Shown in pieces: positions 10,497-19,758 of a stretch of 64,000 bases of DNA. Position numbers and translations under genes: made by a program. Every line of letters begins with the position of its first letter. Position 1 is the stretch's first letter. The notes under the pieces were generated by a model. It saw only the letters and a program-made list of their open reading frames with translations, made no database searches and had not been told where the DNA came from. The stretch covers positions 81,631 to 145,630 of the forward strand of contig WNYE01000100.1 in assembly GCA_021396245.1 (NCBI GenBank). The letters run 5' to 3'. Source of the DNA: Sporothrix humicola. Taxonomy: Eukaryota; Ascomycota; Sordariomycetes; Ophiostomatales; Ophiostomataceae.

Positions 10497-11837
10497 ATGG
10501 CCACACAGAAACAACTCGGCATCAGCGCCAGAGCCAGCGCCGATGGCGACGCGGCCCTCCATGAAGCCCTCCGCGCCATTCGCTACCCGGCGACGAACCC
10601 CACGCCCGACCCAGAGGTATTCACAAGATTGCAGTCCATGTGCCCGGCCCTCTCTTCGGAAGAGCGATATGCGGATTATCAATACACGGGCTCTTTCTGC
10701 CGTCTCGAGCACTTGCATGCCGTGATCGAGGCCAACGACCTGCCGGCGATGCTCGAGGCCATCCGCGCCGAGCCGGGTCTGCTGACGCAGGAGAGCCCGA
10801 CCGAGATGATGGTCCCGCCGCTAGTGCTAGCCGTCAAGCTGGGCCGCAACGACCTTGTCGCGGCCCTGGCGAAACACAGTGCCAGCGTCCCGCCCGACCT
10901 CCAAACACGGTCCGAGTATGAGGACTGGGAGCAGTTGGTGGACCGCGGGGCCTGGGGCACGCCGCTGACGACCGCGTGCGTCATGGGCCGCTTGGACACG
11001 CTGAAACTGCTGCTGGACGGCCTGCCGGACGCCGACATTAACGAAGTCGACAATTTCGGTCTGACGCCGTTTTTGGCCGCGGCAGGTAACCGCCACGGCC
11101 CGACAAAAGACCGGATCGCGCTGCTCTGCTTCCTGATCGAGCGTGGCGCCGACGTCCACGCTGTGAAACGAGGCTGGGAGTCTCGGCAGCGTCCCGGCGG
11201 ATACGGAAACGCCCTGGCACTGGCTATGGAGCATCCAGACACGGACCTGGCCATCTTGATGTTTCTGGTCGAGGCAGGCGTCGATGTCTATCAAAGCCGG
11301 GCACAGACCGTCCGGCACCTGGCCTGTTCCAACGATCTCAATGACCTCAGCAGCCCTCGACACGAATGGGCCTTCTTGTCGCCCTTGGCCGTCGGCGCCC
11401 TGTGCCGCAACCCCGTCGGCATCAAGACGCTCCTTGAGCTCTTCCCCAACGACCACGGCCGGCTTCTCGCTTCAACCGATGCCACCATTGTTCCCAGTCA
11501 ACAATGGCATTCAAAATGGATACATGAAAACAGATGCATTGGACAACACAGACAATGTGGATGGAATTGTCCGTTGTCCTGCGTGAGAAGAACAGAATTT
11601 CAACTTGCCTGCGGGATGGCCCGCTCGGTCCTCGTCTGTGGCCCACTGGGTCCCCTATCCACACGATACGCCAATTCTCTCCAAGAAATCCAAGAAAGCT
11701 TGTCCTCCAGCGCCAAACCCCAGCATCCCCTTTTCTTCTTCTCTCCTTTCTCCAGTTCCCCCATTTATCCACAAATCCACAAGACAAACACCAAACCAAA
11801 CCTCCGGAGATGCCTAGACGGGAAGGATCGTCAATGA
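10497..11837 (+). CDS. Ankyrin-repeat protein, 3' end uncertain
   Basis: The frame encodes up to 446 residues from ATG 10497 (context CAAAATGG). Ankyrin-like helices are visible: a repeat with LVLAVKLGRNDLVAALAKH, then GTPLTTACVMGRLDTLKLLL, then GLTPFLAAAGN followed by CFLIERGADVHAV, then ALAMEHPDTDLAILMFLVEAG, and LSPLAVGALCRNPVGIKTLL. Homology fades after about base 11470. The remaining ~120 codons are Ser/Pro/Phe-rich and match a pyrimidine-rich leader read in frame, so the true gene probably ends earlier, is truncated, or contains an unrecognised intron. Ankyrin proteins bind other proteins; no partner domain is present. It may be a fragment of a longer ankyrin or NLR-type gene. Confidence 0.6.
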   Translation: MATQKQLGISARASADGDAALHEALRAIRYPATNPTPDPEVFTRLQSMCPALSSEERYADYQYTGSFCRLEHLHAVIEANDLPAMLEAIRAEPGLLTQESPTEMMVPPLVLAVKLGRNDLVAALAKHSASVPPDLQTRSEYEDWEQLVDRGAWGTPLTTACVMGRLDTLKLLLDGLPDADINEVDNFGLTPFLAAAGNRHGPTKDRIALLCFLIERGADVHAVKRGWESRQRPGGYGNALALAMEHPDTDLAILMFLVEAGVDVYQSRAQTVRHLACSNDLNDLSSPRHEWAFLSPLAVGALCRNPVGIKTLLELFPNDHGRLLASTDATIVPSQQWHSKWIHENRCIGQHRQCGWNCPLSCVRRTEFQLACGMARSVLVCGPLGPLSTRYANSLQEIQESLSSSAKPQHPLFFFSPFSSSPIYPQIHKTNTKPNLRRCLDGKDRQ

Positions 11838-12064
11838 CACCCTGGTTTTCTGAAAGTCCCTGTTCCCCATCTGAATCAATCTGCGCTTTTCATGTGCATT
11901 TTTTCCCCCTGTTTGTCTCTCTGCCCATCATCAACACCCACTTTGTGATATCCTGACATCCTGAAATCCTTTCCCGCAGTGGAAGCTTGCGTTGCCGACC
12001 TGCATCTGCACGAACAACAACACACATTTCGTAACATAACGCCCGTCTACAACACCCCCACTAC
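11838..12064. other. Leader-like flank before the Hce2 relic
   Basis: Pyrimidine-rich DNA leads into the effector relic. No start codon in the relic's frame is convincing, so its N-terminus is missing or lies in an exon I cannot place. Confidence 0.4.
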
Positions 12065-12755
12065 CAATGTCCGTTTGCCGGCTCGAGTGTCGACCGCTCG
12101 TTCTCGCTGCCCCACGGCGTCGAGCAGCTTGACGGCAAGGACTGGGGCGGTGTCGTGGCCGCCGACATTATTGCCGGTTCCGTGCGCACCTACAAGCAGA
12201 ACGGCAACAAGAACGGTGGCGCTCCGGCGGACCCGGCCGACGGTGGTACGATGAGTAATTTGTATGAATAGGATATTATTACGCCCGGTTATATTTGTTT
12301 CTTTAACTACTCGGGTTAAATAACGTTTAATACTTAAATTAAGTACACCGACCGTACGTTATTTAATTAACCTTATTACGTTAAACCTCCGTGTAACGAC
12401 TATAAAAAGTTTAACTTTATCGATTAAACCTCGGGCGGCTCGCCGTTGGTCGAAGACTACATACATATTATCGATAATATTATCGGTACGAGCGGCCGTT
12501 AAAAGGTCCAGACGGTTAAATTACAGCAACACCAGCTCGTACAGTACGGCAACTGCAAGTTTAACATCCAGGCCACCAACCTGCACGGCAACATCCTGTT
12601 CCACATTGCCGCCCAGGACATTGTCGACATTATCACTGATTCGGTCCGTCTGTTTGGCGGAAGCGGCAAGGTCGGCGCGCAAGGTCGGCGCCAAGGGTTA
12701 CATGGACTGCGGCGGCGACATCAACTCGCAGGATGTTATGTGGGGTCAGTACTAG
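12065..12755 (+). pseudogene. Hce2/Ecp2-type (necrosis-inducing-like) effector relic, RIP-damaged
   Basis: One reading frame can be followed from 12065 through six in-frame stops (TAG at 12269; five TAA, the last at 12500) to a frameshift at 12666-12691, after which the frame one base on ends at TAG 12753. The C-terminal ~110 codons match the Hce2 domain found in fungal Ecp2-like secreted effectors and in class V chitinases: a Cys-Lys-Phe block, an Asp-Ile-Val-Asp block, Phe-Gly-Gly, a VGAKG-type turn, a late Cys and a final Trp-Gly. The stops are where CpA to TpA change would create them, and one position where the family usually has Cys reads TAC. The 5' part (12065-12240) and the 3' part (after 12525) keep normal GC and codons. 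No signal peptide is visible. It is not functional as read. Confidence 0.75.
12666..12691 (+). repeat. 13-bp tandem duplication causing a frameshift
   Basis: The 13-mer GCAAGGTCGGCGC occurs twice back to back (12666-12678 and 12679-12691). The extra copy shifts the effector relic's frame by one base just before its conserved C-terminal block. Confidence 0.9.
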
Positions 12756-12937
12756 AGATAGGGACTGGGAAATGAAATAGGAAGACTTTTGATAGGCGGC
12801 GACTGCCCGCTTCATGTTTCAACTGCGCTTCCTCTTCTTGTTATTCATTGTTTGCTTCTTAGACCTGGTATCATAGTTCAGAATAGCATGGTGAACCTTG
12901 AGCCACCCTAATCTACCAACATCTTCTATCGATCTCT

Positions 12938-14397
12938 TTACATATTAAACCACTCATGTGCCACTACTTCTTCGGCGCTTAAACGCTTCTCCGGCTCGAA
13001 GCGGAATAACTTATACAGGAGATCCGCCATCAACTTTTGCTCCGCATCAGATATAACCAACTCCTTCTGGAACACGCCACCTTGCTCTGCATTGCCCCGA
13101 CGAACAATTTCAATAGGCTTGCGCAGTGAAACTTCGAGTGACCACTCTTCCTTTTCTTCTCCGTCGTAGTCTCGAAGCCATACCCCCTGATCGTCAAAAA
13201 AGTCCTGCCGCGCATCCCATTTATCCCACCACCCGTCGGGCAGTTTGCCAAAGAAACGAACCATCTCAGCCAGAAGCTCATCTATATCGTAAATCATATA
13301 GAAGAGCGGTATTTGTTTTCGTATCTCGAAAAGTGTGCACCCGAGCGCCCATAGATCACAACCCCGGCCGATGGCGTTCTTTTCCTCGAGCAGCACTTCA
13401 GGCGGGATGTAGTTTTCGGGAATACCCATGTCCGATGGAGGTGACGATGTGGAGAAAGATTCGCCAAAATCAATTACACAAATTTGGTCTGTCAAATACT
13501 CATTACCCAAACGGGAGAGCTCTGCAGTATGTACCAAGTACTGTGGTGAAGAACCGGGAAGGTCCTCGCCCGACTCCGCTTGCACTTGTATCTTCTCAGG
13601 CTGGCCAAGGATGGAGAGTAGCTCGTCTTCAGGCAGCTTGTTGATGTCGGCAAGCTTGACCAGGATGTTGGAGGGCCGGAAGTCTGCAGAAATTGGGGAT
13701 TAGTCCTGAAATGCGAAATATTGGGAAGGGGGGTTCACTTACCTCCATGACACAGGCCGTTCGTGTGCAAAAATTGCATGGCTTTAGCAGCCTGATGGGC
13801 CATTCCGCGGAGGACAGGGCCGGGATCCTTTTGCATCTGCAACCACAGACGAGGTGAAACACAGGGGCCGAAGACGGGGAGCACAATGCACAGGTGGGAC
13901 CCATTTGGTCCTTTGACGGAGAAGGAATCCATCGGAATGGCAATGTGCTCGGCGCCGGGAGCGGAACGGTCCAATCGAGCCAAAGCAAGGTCTGGAACAT
14001 CCTCTGGAGTAACATCCCCGATCATGACCTTGACAGCGACGTACCCGGCATCACCATGCGTATCCCGACAAAGCCACACGGTGCCGAAACCACCATGGCC
14101 GAGCTTGCAAATGACCCGATATTGGCCAGAGTCACCGAGGGTGTCTCCGAGATGGATTGGATGGTAGCCGCCGTCCCTATATTCCTCTAATGGTTCGAGA
14201 CCCTCATTCGTCCCGTGTAGATACGTACCATTGGAAGTTGCTGGCGCATGGCCAAGACCGCCATCGTATTCAAGCAAAATGTCATCGGGAAGCTCGTTAT
14301 CTGGAAGCACGTCATCAGGAAGCTTATCATCGACGCTCGGCTCTTTGTCGTAATAGCCGACTTCAGGTGTTTGAGGCGGGCTCTTGTTGGTCGACAT
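12938..14397 (-). CDS. SRPK-like serine/threonine protein kinase
   Basis: Two exons, complement(12938..13683, 13743..14397), give 466 residues. The 59-nt intron has GTAAGT and CTGCAG ends and joins the catalytic loop exactly. Kinase landmarks in order: glycine loop LGHGGFGTVWLC (99-110), VAVKV with Lys123, catalytic loop LCHGDFRPSNIL (His217-Gly218-Asp219, with Gly instead of the usual Arg), VIDFGESF, a PPE segment (PENYIPPEVLL), and CDLWALGCTLFEI. The wide gap between catalytic loop and DFG is typical of SRPK-type fungal kinases. The N-terminus has a short LPDD/LPDN repeat. SRPKs phosphorylate RS-rich proteins; fungi have expanded SRPK-like sets of unknown targets, often in variable regions, as here. 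An upstream in-frame ATG at 14502 exists, but MSTNKSPP has the better context. Confidence 0.85.
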
Positions 14398-14734
14398 GAT
14401 TCTCAAGGGCTGTATAATGTATGCAGGTAGTAAATGGCGGAGCGCAGCCAAGGCTGGTGTTTGGAACAAAGGATATTGTGGGCCATATGCTCCATGTTGC
14501 ACTAGTACTAATTAGGCAAATGGACGTTTCAGGGTGGGTCATGTTTCATTGGTCAACATTTCCGCCCATATATTTTAAATGTGACCCAATTTTCACCAGA
14601 ACAGCTAGCCAATCAAAAAAATGGGCGCAAGGTGAAGACAACTGGCAATTGTTCTATTTACACTTTTCCCAATTAGGAAAATATGATCGTTGACAATGAA
14701 TTCAAACCAACGTCACTCCTTTCGACAGCCTGAT
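14398..14734. other. Kinase promoter flank
   Basis: AT-rich upstream DNA of the kinase without a credible gene. It abuts the promoter block shared by B1 and B3. Confidence 0.45.
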
Positions 14735-14815
14735 CACGTGCACTTCTTTTCAATCGTTCTTGCCATGCCGAGATATCTTTACACTATGGGTCGTCCCTGC
14801 CATCTCAAGCCTAGT
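14735..14815 (+). promoter_or_regulatory. B1 promoter block shared with B3
   Basis: CACGTG at 14735-14740 is followed by TCGTTCTTGCCAT (14754) and TCGTCCCTGCCATCTCAAG (14791). The same order and spacing recur before B3: CACGTG at 19759, then TTGTTCTTGCCAT (19780) and TCGCTCCTGCCATATCAAG (19816). This shows the duplication includes upstream DNA and suggests a conserved regulatory site. Confidence 0.6.
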
Positions 14816-14865
14816 TAGTTGTCGGTGGATGCAGCGGGTCGTGCTTTCCTATTTCTAAGAGTGTT

Positions 14866-15540
14866 GTGCGTTGGGATTTGTGTTCACATTTGCAAAGTCC
14901 CTGCTGTCTTTTCTCCTCTGTCCATTTTGCAGGTTTTCTTGGAAACAACAAATATGTTTTGACCACAATCACCAGCACTTCCGACCACAGCCACCGCAAC
15001 AGCAAAAGCAAGCAAACAATAACTCCAACAATCTCCTCCCTCCGTTCCCAGCCGCGTTTATACGGTACTCCAGGCAGAAGCACAGAGATAACTGTCGGCA
15101 GTCACAGTGGGAGTTCCATCAATGAACTCTCGATAAGCTCTGCCACGTTTCGAAGGACACTTCTAAACATTGTGAATAGCAAAATTTGTGGCGCCTACAC
15201 AGGTGCTTCGAGCCTTACCCTTGGACACCAGCCCCGTCACAGTGACATCATCGAGCAGCTCGACTATCGAGATGAGGAGCAAGTTCCAGCAGAGCCTGTA
15301 AGGCTGCGCCCCTTCATCATTCCTTCTCAACAAACCCCCGAAGCACTTATGGCGCAAGCGATGGCGGCACACCATAGACCAGAGATCGGGCACATCAGCA
15401 GCAGCGAAAACAATGGTGGATGGGAAAGTGATAACCTAGATGCGAAGTCTATTTCGGTGTTGGACATCAACGCTTTCACGAAGTGTACCATCGAACGTTC
15501 CTTTCTACTTAGATGTACAATCCGCTGGGAGTCGAAATAA
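14866..15540 (+). pseudogene. B-family module B1, degenerate
   Basis: An open frame of 224 codons with no obvious ATG start aligns with B3: the ST/Q-rich segment starting ITSTS, then the ITVG end of exon 1, then CGAYTGASSLTLGH matching CSASVGATSWALGH of B3. Where B2-B4 have a GTAAGT splice donor, B1 reads GGGAGT (15109), so the former intron is read through in frame. The K/E-rich tail and the EP-CC motif of the family are missing; the last ~80 codons are unrelated. I read this as a decayed copy whose frame happens to remain open. It lies directly upstream of B2 on the same strand. Confidence 0.5.
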
Positions 15541-16346
15541 CTACGAGAACAATCTGTACTGCATGACAACAATAAAATCATCAATTTATTTTTCCTTTCG
15601 AGTCTCTCATCTTGCCACCAGTAAACTACCATATTACCCGCCCTATTACTCTGGATACTCTAGCTGCTGGTGATACTACTCCAGTTAGAACATCTGGGAA
15701 TGACTGGATGTCTGGCTGATCTTGTAAAATCGTGGGTTGCTAGATTTATTGGTGTGGCGATGTGGGGGTGGGGTTTTCTTTTTCTTTTTAACTATTTCCG
15801 CTTTTGCTCTAACTCATTGTGCCGATTGTCTAGCTGATTGTCGTGCTGATTTGATGGAATCGTAGTCTGTAAAACTAGCTGCGATCGTGCTCTTGACTTT
15901 TCTCTCTTTTTTCTCTCTTTTTGTTCTTTGGCCGCACATTTTGTATCGTTTTTCTTGTATCTTCATTTTACAAGCCATTTTAACAGTGAAGAAGAAGAAG
16001 AACGACGATCGACACAACCAATTGTCTAAAAGAGAGCCATCACGCCACCCAGCCCCCTTTTCATCAGCAGCAGCAGCAGAGCAGCAGCAGCAGCGGCAGC
16101 GACAGCAGCGGCAGTACAATCCTCTGTCCGTTTTCTACCTCACTTTCACCAGCTCAATCTCCAGCTACAGCAGTAGCAGCGGCAGCCTCGATACAAGCAA
16201 GCCCACCAGCAACTCCAGCGACGACAGCACCCCCACCTGCCCAGCCAGCTACACAATCAGCGCCAACTTCACGGCAGCAGTGACAGAGCCTACAGCAATT
16301 GAGTCAGCAACTGTCACAGCGCCAGCGCAGAGCAGCAGCAGCAACA
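15541..16346. other. B1-B2 spacer with CAG-rich leader
   Basis: The spacer includes a CAG/CAA-rich stretch (about 16061-16115) and an S/T/Q-coding segment before B2 that may be 5' UTR or, in another frame, an N-terminal extension (open from about 15887). No separate gene is supported. Confidence 0.45.
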
Positions 16347-17007
16347 ATGTCTTTAACAGTGTAAGTATAAAGAAAAAGTATTGAACTAATAATATACATA
16401 AAATCAACTATACTAACATATAAAAAACAGCGGTGTTTATGGAACGGTCAACAGTACGACAAGCGTAGCTCTGGGCCATCGTCGGCATGTACAAACAAAT
16501 GTACAAAACGACTACCAAAACGACGAGCAGCAACGGCAGCGCCTGGTGGACGGGCACCACGTGTCCCCCATTTACGTCGAGAAATGCCTGGCTCAACTGA
16601 GCCACCAGTGCTGGTTGCCGGCGGCGATAGACGGCCGCAGAAATCCACGACACATTCGGGCCGTTTTAAAGACAAAGGCCAGTGTGGAGAAACGTCCTGA
16701 CCGCCGCCGGAAATGCGACAAAGACAGGGAGCTGGAGTTGAGGGTGCTGACGAAAAAACTTGTTCTGGCCGAAAATAAGGCCAACAAGAAGAAGGCTGAC
16801 AAGGCCGCGGCCAAGGCCAAGGCAAAAGCAGACAAGGCCAAAGCCAAGGAGAACAGATCCCGGGCTAAAAAGGCCAAGGGCAAGAAGGGCGAGCCCCAGA
16901 TGGAAGAGGCCGAGAAGGACAAGGCTGAGGAGGACAAGGCTGAGGAGGAGAAGGCTGGCGACAAGGGCAAAGGGGACGACGAATCCGCCGACTCAGCCGA
17001 AGTTTAG
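16347..17007 (+). CDS. B-family protein B2 (unrecognised, K/E/A-rich)
   Basis: Exons 16347..16360 and 16431..17007 give 196 residues. The 70-nt intron has GTAAGT, a perfect TACTAAC branch site and CAG. Exon 1 is only ATG-TCT-TTA-ACA-GT. After it come TVGVYGTV, then TSVALGHRRHVQTN, which matches B3. The middle (GRRNPRHIRAVLKTKASVEK to VLTKK) aligns with the B4 segment GRSAARILAVLETNSAV to LRAL. A long Lys/Ala/Glu/Asp tail is highly charged and probably helical. The frame ends at TAG 17005 but continues for 27 more codons (to TGA 17089) that contain EPFCCIPLPSRLR, the family's C-terminal motif. No signal peptide or known domain is seen. This is the best preserved member with an ATG; function is unknown. 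Confidence 0.6.
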
Positions 17008-17091
17008 GAAGAGAACGCCGAGGACGACAGCGAGCCATTTTGCTGTATTCCCCTCCCCTCCCGCCTGAGACCATCCAAGTGGCGGGTGTGA

Positions 17092-18110
17092 TTAGAACAG
17101 CGTTTTCGCTCTTCTTTTCTTCTTTTTTCTTTTTGTCATTGGCAGAGTGCCCTTTTTTTTTTGTCTTCTTCTTCTTCTTTTTTCTCGCCCTTTTTTGGCT
17201 GCTCCAATGCAGCTCTGGCTTGTTTTTTATTTTATTTTTTATACTTACAAAACGGGAGGAATACAATCGCATTGCGCCGGCCACAAAAAAAGTGGTCGTA
17301 CTTCATGAAAGTACGGCGCCTCCCCAAATTACTCGCGCCATTACATGCCGTATACGTGAAAATGTGAAGAAAAAAAAATAGATAAGTAGACTTTCACAAC
17401 AGTCTGCTTTGACATACTTCATAGTGGCTGTACTGTATACTGTTTGAGGTGCAGCGATCTGCCCCGGCAAGGGAAGCAAGTCAGTCAGTGGATGGATGAA
17501 ACACTCGTATCCCGGCAGGATATCAACTCTGGCAACAGTCTCAAGGCAAGGTGGCATAGAGCGACGTTGAAATAAAGGTTGGTCAACTAATATTACATTT
17601 TAAACTACTAGTCGACCAGTCCACCGATACCATAGCACTTTTTTTCTCCAACTATTGTGTATCAGCAGATGACTCCATTACTGACCCTTTGCTCTCGTCG
17701 CAAATTCGTCTACATGCACCTTCCTCCTTTCATTTAAAAAGACATTTATCAACGAAGAATCTCATCGCCTCTTATTAATAGATACATAGTAAGTCTATTT
17801 GCTATGGACTGTATTTTTCAGGGTCCGACTAAATTGTAGCATACAAAAGTAGTCGTACCCGAAGGAAAACTAATTAGAATTACCGAAGAAAGAGAGGAAA
17901 AGAAAGGCAGGTCTCTCCGTTCACCCAAGAGGTCCTAAATGACCATAATTATCACCACATCGTCGTTTGCCAGCCCGTTACAGTGTTCTTCATCACAACA
18001 TGTCCTAGGGGCTGTGGTCCATATACTGAATCGACTGCTGCTGGCAGTCGGGATTCCCTTTTGCAGTATATGGACCACTCTGTTTTAGCCCAGTGGGCAT
18101 GATCTTTCCG
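17092..18110. other. Intergenic region between B2 and A2
   Basis: Convergent spacer with no gene. It contains T-rich tracts near 17100-17250 and a strong nested inverted repeat at 18014-18078, 33 bases past the A2 stop codon. Confidence 0.5.
18014..18078. terminator. Nested inverted repeat in the A2 3' flank
   Basis: A perfect 15-base inverted repeat (GTGGTCCATATACTG at 18014-18028 and its complement at 18064-18078) encloses a second perfect 7-bp stem (CGACTGC 18032-18038, GCAGTCG 18044-18050) with a 5-base loop. In A2 mRNA it would fold as a long hairpin with an internal bulge. A role in 3'-end formation or as a small-RNA precursor is inference. Confidence 0.55.
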
Positions 18111-19415
18111 TCACAATAACCTATAGAACGCCGTCCGTATGGCAGCTTTTGCTTGAGTGCACGCAGGAGCCGCCTCCAATACGAGCATCTCGTCGCTACT
18201 CACCTCCTGAGTTTTCTTTGATGGGAGGCTATACCAATGCTTGCGAGGCACCTTGTTCTTGAGCCTGACAACAGCAAGTATCTCCTGGTGCAACAGGTCG
18301 ACACATCTCATAGCATCCTGGAGTCTATCAGCCGTAGACTTAAGAGAGCTTAAAACACATCTTTTGTCCATGGTGTTAGGGTCTTCAAACATACCCTCGA
18401 GATGAAAATCATTGTCGTCCATGTCTTCCAATATTTCCTCCGTTTCCTGTTCCATTTCAAAAATGGTTGAACAGGCACTTTTCCATCTCAGTCTAGACCC
18501 CCACTTTTGGAAACTCAAACGCGTCGCAGGCTTAGCCAGTGATCTCACTGTTTTCTTAAAGTGCCTTGTATCCGTACGAAAAGTGTACCCGTTGGTAAAC
18601 TGGGCAAACGTTTCCGCCGTAGTTGCCGGCTCGCCTGGCTGCAATGCTGGCAGGGGCAAAAGATTGTCTCCGGTCTGTTGCTTTTGTGCCGACTCGGCCT
18701 TGCTGCGGACATCCATGACTTTGCCGACCTCTGCGCCCACCATGGCGCATTGCAGCTGCACGAGAGACAGCATAAGCTGCAACGCGACTGCTTCGATGGA
18801 CATTCCGTATGTTTTCTGGCCGTCTCCTAAGTGCCAGCTTGTCCTGCCAATTCCATTTTTAATGGCCTTGAGCGCAATGGCCGGAGCGGCGTCGGGTTTG
18901 ACCCCAGACCACTGGTGGATGAAATGGTTGCATAGTGTGGTAATGACGTTGCTCGCTTCGTGCAGGCGGCAGCAGGCAAAGACAAACTGGTTTGTCAGCC
19001 TGGCCTCTTTTTCGTAAGGCGAGGGGGCACACGGTGGCGTTGTATTTGCGAATGGATTGAGGTTGGCAGTTTGCGGCAGCGAAGAGGCAAGGGAGAGCCC
19101 GGGAGGTATGGAGATCGGTGTCTGAATAGGATCTGTTGTTTTTTTGTTGGCGATAGGCTCCGAAGAGTCGGTTTCTGATTCCGTAGTTGGTTTGCATTGC
19201 ATATCGGTAGGCTTGATGGAGTTGACAAGTGTGACGACGCTGAGCTCAGTCTCCGCAACGGAGACATCGTCGTGGGTGATAGGCTCCGAAGATTCGGTCT
19301 TTGATTCCGTCGTCGGCTCGCATTGTATATCGGTATGCGCGATGGAGTTGACAAGTGTGCCGACGCTGAGCTCAACCTCCGCAACGGAGACATCGTGGCA
19401 GGCGGTTGCGTCCAT
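18111..19415 (-). CDS. A-family protein A2 (unrecognised, helical)
   Basis: A 434-residue intronless protein from ATG 19415 (MDATACHDVS). Two tandem 42-residue units come first, each with a DVSVAE-ELSV-TLVNS motif. Then TTDPIQTPISIPP, shared with A3 (TTNPIQTPISTPS). The core starts near residue 138: ARLTNQFVFACCR, ASNVITTLCNHFI, AIKNGIG, YGMSIEAVALQLML and V-DVRSKAES. The C-terminal part has DAMRCVDLLHQEILAVV, near-identical to A3, and ACTQAKAAI. It has no signal peptide or membrane span. It is transcribed away from B3. The in-frame ATG at 19586 lies beside the TATA sequence, so it would be inside or before the leader; 19415 is preferred. Function is unknown; the helical-bundle character would be compatible with many folds. 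Confidence 0.8.
   Translation of the reverse strand: MDATACHDVSVAEVELSVGTLVNSIAHTDIQCEPTTESKTESSEPITHDDVSVAETELSVVTLVNSIKPTDMQCKPTTESETDSSEPIANKKTTDPIQTPISIPPGLSLASSLPQTANLNPFANTTPPCAPSPYEKEARLTNQFVFACCRLHEASNVITTLCNHFIHQWSGVKPDAAPAIALKAIKNGIGRTSWHLGDGQKTYGMSIEAVALQLMLSLVQLQCAMVGAEVGKVMDVRSKAESAQKQQTGDNLLPLPALQPGEPATTAETFAQFTNGYTFRTDTRHFKKTVRSLAKPATRLSFQKWGSRLRWKSACSTIFEMEQETEEILEDMDDNDFHLEGMFEDPNTMDKRCVLSSLKSTADRLQDAMRCVDLLHQEILAVVRLKNKVPRKHWYSLPSKKTQEVSSDEMLVLEAAPACTQAKAAIRTAFYRLL
19152..19403 (-). repeat. 126-bp coding tandem duplication in A2
   Basis: Two copies (19152-19277 and 19278-19403) of a 126-base unit encode the duplicated 42-residue N-terminal segment. A3 has one copy of the corresponding motif and A1 a weak trace, so the duplication is specific to A2. 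Confidence 0.85.
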
Positions 19416-19565
19416 TTCGTTGATGGGTTGCTTTTTTTGCTCAAGAAGGAAGGTGTAAGCTGTTGTTTTGAAATCCGACGTTAGAGATTGTTTGCAGTGT
19501 GGTTTGTAAAGATAAATGTTGTGGGGGTGAAGGAGAAGATACATAAAAGTTGGGGGGCATGGACT

Positions 19566-19576
19566 CATATTTATAT
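19566..19576 (-). promoter_or_regulatory. TATA element of A2
   Basis: The minus strand reads ATATAAATATG 151 bases before ATG 19415. The identical 11-mer precedes A3. Confidence 0.6.
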
Positions 19577-19758
19577 TTCTGAACAATAGTAGCGGGAAAT
19601 TATTCCGACTGATATTTTTTCCAATGCTACAGTGTCCTAATACAACGCTATCTTGATCACATGGATTTGCTTAGCAACGTAACAAAAGTAAGCATCCAGT
19701 CTCGGTCGCTCCTACCGCTCTAGTCCAATCTTTTTAACGCCTTCTTTTGACATTTGGT

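Noticed and set aside
16061..16115. CAG-rich tract considered as a polyglutamine or prion-like domain
   Set aside because: It precedes the B2 ATG and lies in the probable leader; the frame that reads Gln has no supported start.
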